From NCBI RefSeq assembly GCF_910592395.1, contig NC_088312.1:3348001-3412000 (forward strand): a stretch of 64,000 bases of DNA, given 5' to 3'. The notes beneath the pieces were generated by a model, which was given only the letters and a program-made list of their open reading frames with translations, was not told the DNA's origin and searched no databases. Positions within the stretch are counted from its first letter, which is position 1; each line of letters opens with the position of its first letter. Positions 59,154-64,000 of this stretch are shown here, in pieces. The DNA is from Lineus longissimus. Lineage: Eukaryota > Nemertea > Pilidiophora > Heteronemertea > Lineidae. The position numbers and the translations under genes were made by a program.

Positions 59154-62100
59154 TTACAGACAAGGCTCAACGCCCTCTACCTCCCCACTCTCCACCTCAT
59201 CCCTCAGAGCAAAGAACTGTCTCAGCGGCATAAAAAGATAGCGTATGACGCCAATGCTCCAGGACTTGCCAATCAACTTCTGTCGTTTGCCGGGGCCCAG
59301 ATATCCGATCTCTGTGTAGTGGGACGGGAAACCAAACAGCCTGGAATGTTTTTGAGAAGAGATATTAGCCATGATGTAAAGTTCAGCTAAAAATTAACGG
59401 CAAAATGTGATGCTGCTTTTTATTATTATATGCTCAAGTTTCTTCTTGATCAATTTCTGTCATAGAAACACAGGACAGTACAGGATTCTGGCCATTGGAG
59501 CAAACACCAATTTTGCCATTTTTTAACCAGGTCTGAAATGTCTCGATATTTTGGAAGTTGCGGATGCCACTGGTAGCACGGTAACGTAAATTCACCTTTC
59601 AACCTCTGGAATCCAGAGTCCATCCTGTTTTCCATCCATCATGACCGGCAGTTCACCTCTCGAGTCTTTGTGGCCTTGATGGAAGGAATTACTCTTCGTC
59701 GTCACTGTCTGGATCTTCTCAAACTGGAAGTGGTAGAAAAAGGACATAGAGAATTTCATGGTCCTTCATCATTAGGAAAACACAATGCCTATTCTAATAC
59801 ATCTACCACACTACCTACTATCATCTACTAGTACCAGTGTCTATCACTTACCCGAGCCACCTACCACACTACCTACTATCATCTACTAGTACCAGTGTCT
59901 ATCACTTACCCGAGCCACCTACCACACTACCTACTATCATCTACTAGTACCAGTGTCTATCACTTACCCGAGCCACCTACCACACTACCTACTATCATCT
60001 ACTAGTACCAGTGTCTATCACTTACCCGAGCCACCTACCACACTACCTACTATCATCTACTAGTACCAGTGTCTATCACTTACCCGAGCCACTCTGTTGC
60101 AGAATGGAGTGAGGACGTTGTTCAGGTTGGCCCCCTTCTCTGTGAAGTTGTCCAGCTGGGGAGGACTGAAAAGGAATCGAGGAAACTGAATGATGCATGA
60201 TACAATTGGAACAAAGAGCGTATATACAAGATCTTAAAATGAAAGATTTAAAGATATATTATGTGGAAACACAAGAAGGAGCTTATAGGATAAGATATGT
60301 ATCTGGGGAAAGAACAATGAGGAAAGAGTATGGTATAAAGACGTCTGAATCTTAGTCCAAGGGTAGTGGGTAGTGGGTCCCTGAGCTGGTTGTTGCTTCA
60401 TCCTTCACCGATCCAGCTCAAGGAGTGCTGAATTAACGACAGTACTGGTAGTAGACACACCAGAGTACCTTGAATAAGACATATAGCAGAGATGGTTATC
60501 ATGAAGCGCTCTGACACAGATGAAAATTGAAAGATGCTATTCAAAAGTGGCAATCATTAACTTTGATACAAGATGTAACATGAAGGCTGCATGAGACATT
60601 TTGCTCAAGATCAGGGAGTGAAAAAATTCAAAATGAAACCGACCAATATATTCCAGGCAAATTCCCCCAGAAGTATCGGGCACGCTGCTGGGCTGAGAAA
60701 TACATGGAATTCAACTTGGCTGGTTCACACTGAAAAGAGCAAGAACGGAAACTGCATACAATTTCTGACCTCTGAGTGCTAACACTTTCAGCTTGATCTG
60801 AAAAGTTTGGGCTGAAAAGGGCTCAGCCTAAACAATGCCGAATGTACGTAGAGCCCTACTTTAAATGGACATGCATTAGCCAATTATGACAAAGGCAGGG
60901 CAAAAGAGGGAAAATTGAGAAAAAGCAGGGCGCTGGGCCCTGCTAAAACTCTTCAGCCAAGACACTACGATTTCAGTACAATGAAGGAAGGCAGAGCCAT
61001 GCTGCCTACTTATTTCCTTCCTCTATCATCTGTGACCAGAACTGCTGACAATGTAGGCCAACATCATGAAGTCTCCACTAGGAGGGCCCACCTAGATGCC
61101 CTAAAATAGATGGCACTTCCTATTAAGAGATCTGCTCAAGGATACAATAAATATGTTCCTATACCCCAAAGAATCTTGAAATGCTAGATTTGACCTCTTT
61201 GGGCATTGAGACGACGTTTTCAAACAGCCAGAAGAGATGCCTGCCCTGGTTTGACTTCTGTAGTGTGTTGAGGATTCGGTAGAATTCGAAGAACAGACTG
61301 ACAGTCCCATCTGAAATTATAATGAAATGGAGATATATCTCTAAAGCTATGTCTCCTAGCTAGAGATAAGACTCTCGCTTAAACACCACCACGTAGGTGG
61401 GGATGGTCCATTGGATACTGACAGACATGCTATCATAACTGACAGTAGCGTGTTGATGCTATTGTCACTGAGGGTAGTGTGTTGGGAAGAAATTAAGGCT
61501 GATCCACTGAAAAGACAGAGCAAAATCAACATGTCATATCTCAATGTGATTTGGTCCCGAAGTGTGTTTTGGTGGCGCAAGTTGAGTGGACATTGTACAT
61601 CACAAAACATGTGGCCTCAAGTCATTCTGGACACAAATTTAAAGGAACTTTAACTTCTAAATCGTGTTGTTAATATTTGCTGAAGACTTTACTCAAGTTG
61701 GGACATAATACTTTCGCCAGTTGTCACAATGATTAAACGGGTAGCTAAATGATTCAGAGACTACATACCTCCCAAGCCCTTCCTGGCTGGGTTGCAAAGG
61801 GAGAGTTCATTGCAAGGCGACCCACCAATTAGAAGATCAATTGGGCCGATTTCATTGAGCTGGAAGAGATTGTGACATTCTATCATATGAAAATTCACAA
61901 TCAGATTTTTAAATTCTACTCCTCACAGTCAAATAGTTCGTTAATTTTTGCAATCTGACTACAGCTTGATCAAGTCCACTGTGGATTTCTGCCCAACTCT
62001 TAAGAGGATCTTAGCCCATATCGTACCCTCACCTTTTGTGCCGTAATAGTCCTCACATCACCAAGATGGGTCACGTTATCTTTGTGTTGCATCTTTGTTA

Positions 62101-63741
62101 CATTAATTGCATCCTGGTCAATCTCGCTAGCAAAGTAGAATTCAACGTCAAAACCAAGTTGGTCGAGGACAAATTTTCCTGAAAAATGAGTCATATTCAA
62201 AATCTTCTAAATAGAAAGCACCATGATACATAGTTTTGAACGGATGTAGCCCAGATTAGAGCCGAGTACAGCAGGGGCATATCTCCCAGCCCCTTGATGC
62301 AATGAACTCCATAGTTGCATGTTTTGAAATCCTCCAGAGACGCATAACAACAATCTAATTCAATGCTTACCGGTGCCTATTCCATCAAAGAGGGACAACA
62401 CCCTCATTCGATGAGTTGGGAGGTCCTCGGGTGTTGGAGGCTAAAAAGACATCAGTGACACAAAGATTGCTATCATTTTCTAAGTGTGTTATCTGTGTTC
62501 TGCTCACAACTGCAACTCAAATGAGGCCTACTGGTACAAAGAGCATCATCTATCCCATGGAGATGCCACGGCTTAGCTAGATCGGGGACTTTCACGGAGG
62601 TAGCTAACTTAGATGTAACTCTGCCAACAGGTGGTCGAAAGTACATACAGCATCTCGCCAAATCTTACCGAATATCAACGGATTGACAAATTGGGAATTC
62701 ATCGTTGAAATCAACAAGGATAGCTGCAGATGTTTACAATTAACTCGAAAGTCAAGCTATTGTAGACACACCTTGGGCATGAGGAGAGCAGTCAAATATC
62801 AACTGGTGTTAAGACTGATTGACAAATTGGGAATTCATTGTTGAAATCAACAAGGATGGGTGAAGATGTTTTCAAGTAACTCGTAAGTCAAGCTATTGCA
62901 GACACAACTCGGACATGAGGAGAGCAGTCGATTCTGCTGGAGTGAACGGCAAAACTCTCCAAATTGGTGACAACTCATAAAACGTGGACTGTTGCCCAAC
63001 TGGTCGCCTTCTAAAATCAGTGTGACATACCTGTGAGCCAATGGTGTGATTGAAAAGACCGTGGACATTCTGTTTCCAGTTCGCCTTCTTGACCAATATG
63101 CCGTGGGTCTCTGGTTTGTGCTCGGAGCACATGAAGCATAGCCAAGGTTCTGTCTTGTGGATGAGGTCAATGGCTGATGGCGCCACAAGTTCTACGATGC
63201 AAACGGTGCAGTAGACCCTGCGATCGAGAGATTTGTTAAATCTTAGAATATTACAATTGAATCATTGTTTAGGATGCCCTTGTGAGGTGACAATGTTGTT
63301 CTTAAAGGGGTGCAATGTTCCAGCGCAATTTGACAATAAAATTAATCGACTGATAAGAAGTACTGACCTGTTGCATGCAGTCTTATCACAAACAAAGAGG
63401 TCTCCACCGTTTCCACAGATTATGCAGAAAAACTGAAACATATTGACAGCATTTTATAGTGTGTGTGTGTGTGGGGGGGGGGGGTCACGAAAGTAAGTTT
63501 TTATACCTTGGTATCGGGTGTCAAATCAACAACATTCGCACTGTGACCTTCCCCTGTCCCTAGTGTGCTTTGTTCATAGGTCAACATGACTAGTTCGTCA
63601 AACTCACCCCAGTCCCATCAGCACCAAAAGCAAACATAGTGTCCATCAATTCCTCCTTGCACATTTGGCACAGACCTCCTTCGAAGAATGGGTGCTGTAC
63701 AACCACCACGGCAGAGGTGGATGTACAGGCAAGACAGGTGT
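59154..63741 (-). CDS. DNMT3: De novo DNA (cytosine-5) methyltransferase 3, ADD and catalytic domains (partial gene)
   Basis: Transfers methyl from S-adenosylmethionine to cytosine C5, mainly at CpG. Eleven minus-strand exons are in the window: 63741-63608, 63432-63368, 63217-63031, 62440-62371, 62178-62033, 61859-61769, 61310-61165, 60729-60644, 60165-60084, 59723-59596, 59340-59154, giving 439 residues; the N-terminal part (PWWP in relatives) would lie beyond 64000. The ADD domain has CysxxCys pairs (CLAC, CQMC, CIIC, CTVC, CFMC). Catalytic landmarks: [14 protein letters not shown] (motif I, SAM binding), [37 protein letters not shown] (motif IV with the catalytic Cys), [10 protein letters not shown] (motif VI), [11 protein letters not shown] (motif VIII), [10 protein letters not shown] and the C-terminal [23 protein letters not shown]. 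The tail extends about 17 residues beyond the point where human DNMT3A ends. All catalytic residues I can check are present. Confidence 0.96.
59803..60092. repeat. 58-bp minisatellite that includes a DNMT3 5' splice site
   Basis: Exactly five near-identical 58-bp units (starts 59803, 59861, 59919, 59977, 60035). The last unit overlaps the end of the DNMT3 exon 60165-60084, so each unit carries, on the minus strand, GTGGCTCGG/GTAAGTGAT: nine exonic bases and the donor. Donor copies follow 60084, 60026, 59968, 59910 and 59852. Confidence 0.95.
62681..62935. repeat. Tandem duplication in a DNMT3 intron
   Basis: The segment starting GATTGACAAATTGGGAATTC at 62681 is repeated at 62817, a 136-bp offset, with shared words such as GTCAAGCTATTG and GAGGAGAGCAGTC. 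The copies are about 85% alike by eye. They lie between the ADD and motif I exons and have no coding role that I can see. Confidence 0.8.
63459..63484 (+). repeat. GT/poly-G microsatellite
   Basis: GTGTGT runs into twelve G bases, in the DNMT3 intron just upstream (in transcript terms) of the exon 63432-63368. Length is likely variable. Confidence 0.9.
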
Positions 63742-64000
63742 CTGAAAAGGAGAGACTGTTTCAACAACAGAGTCGCAACAAAGTCTACAATGTCAAAACA
63801 TCTTTGAGAAATCACTTGCGTCATGTTGTCATTCAGACTGTGAACTTTAAACTAGACAGATGCAAGTCAACCTGAGCCACCCTGATGAAGCCAAGAGGGG
63901 TAGAAACGTGCCTTGATGGAGCAACACAACAGCCCAACAATAGGAATCAGTGGACATTGTTGTAAACTACAGTTACAGTATCCAGTTTTACCTCTTTTCA
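63742..64000 (-). other. DNMT3 intron, right edge
   Basis: Sequence upstream of the first visible ADD exon. That exon begins in mid-codon (one base of the Asp codon must come from a preceding exon), so this is intron. I see no exon in it. Confidence 0.5.

Noticed and set aside
54960-60092. Tandem arrays that might be taken for CRISPR.
   Set aside because: There are no unique spacers between short conserved repeats and no cas genes, and the genome is eukaryotic; these are satellites and a minisatellite.

Overview
The window is nuclear DNA of a non-vertebrate bilaterian animal. All confident genes are split into many short exons with GT/AG introns, mostly about 90 to 500 bp, and the products are animal proteins: AK9, WASHC3, TNPO3, CEP290, HELB and DNMT3. 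A marine invertebrate is likely. The 7-mer ACATGTA is strongly over-represented, which I associate with molluscs and other lophotrochozoans, but an ambulacrarian or cephalochordate is not excluded and I do not name a species.

Layout: eight genes alternate strand without exception. (1) AK9, plus, C-terminal part only, 1-2990. (2) WASHC3, minus, 4375-6120. (3) TNPO3, plus, 6479-13312. (4) A DUF4062 / STAND-NTPase / TPR protein of nephrocystin-3-like architecture, minus, 17499-24879. (5) CEP290, plus, 25999-42110. (6) An unrecognised 387-residue protein, minus, 43929-45756. (7) HELB, plus, 47381-54728. (8) DNMT3, minus, 59154-63741, with its N-terminal part beyond the right edge. Neighbours therefore form alternating tail-to-tail and head-to-head pairs. 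Head-to-head intervals are WASHC3/TNPO3 (358 bp between start codons), STAND-TPR/CEP290 (about 1.1 kb) and gene 6/HELB (about 1.6 kb).

The genes are mostly housekeeping or ciliary: nucleotide kinase, endosomal actin regulation, nuclear import of SR proteins, ciliary transition zone, DNA replication-stress helicase and de novo DNA methylation. Repeats lie between genes and in introns: two related TA-flanked MITEs, a third MITE with a 13-bp terminal inverted repeat, a tRNA-derived SINE-like fragment, a broken LINE 3' end, and a 3-kb satellite block between HELB and DNMT3 containing a 68-bp monomer with higher-order order and a 56-bp monomer carrying a perfect palindrome.

I see no wholly new multi-gene system. 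The most interesting signals concern splicing. First, the STAND-TPR gene has two adjacent homologous 117-nt exons separated by a 55-nt intron, a classic arrangement for mutually exclusive exons. Second, a 58-bp minisatellite in DNMT3 copies a real 5' splice site five times in a row. Third, HELB carries a nearly identical 166-bp inverted copy of its own last exon inside an upstream intron. Coordinates of exons were set by hand from reading frame and splice consensus; no transcript evidence was available.
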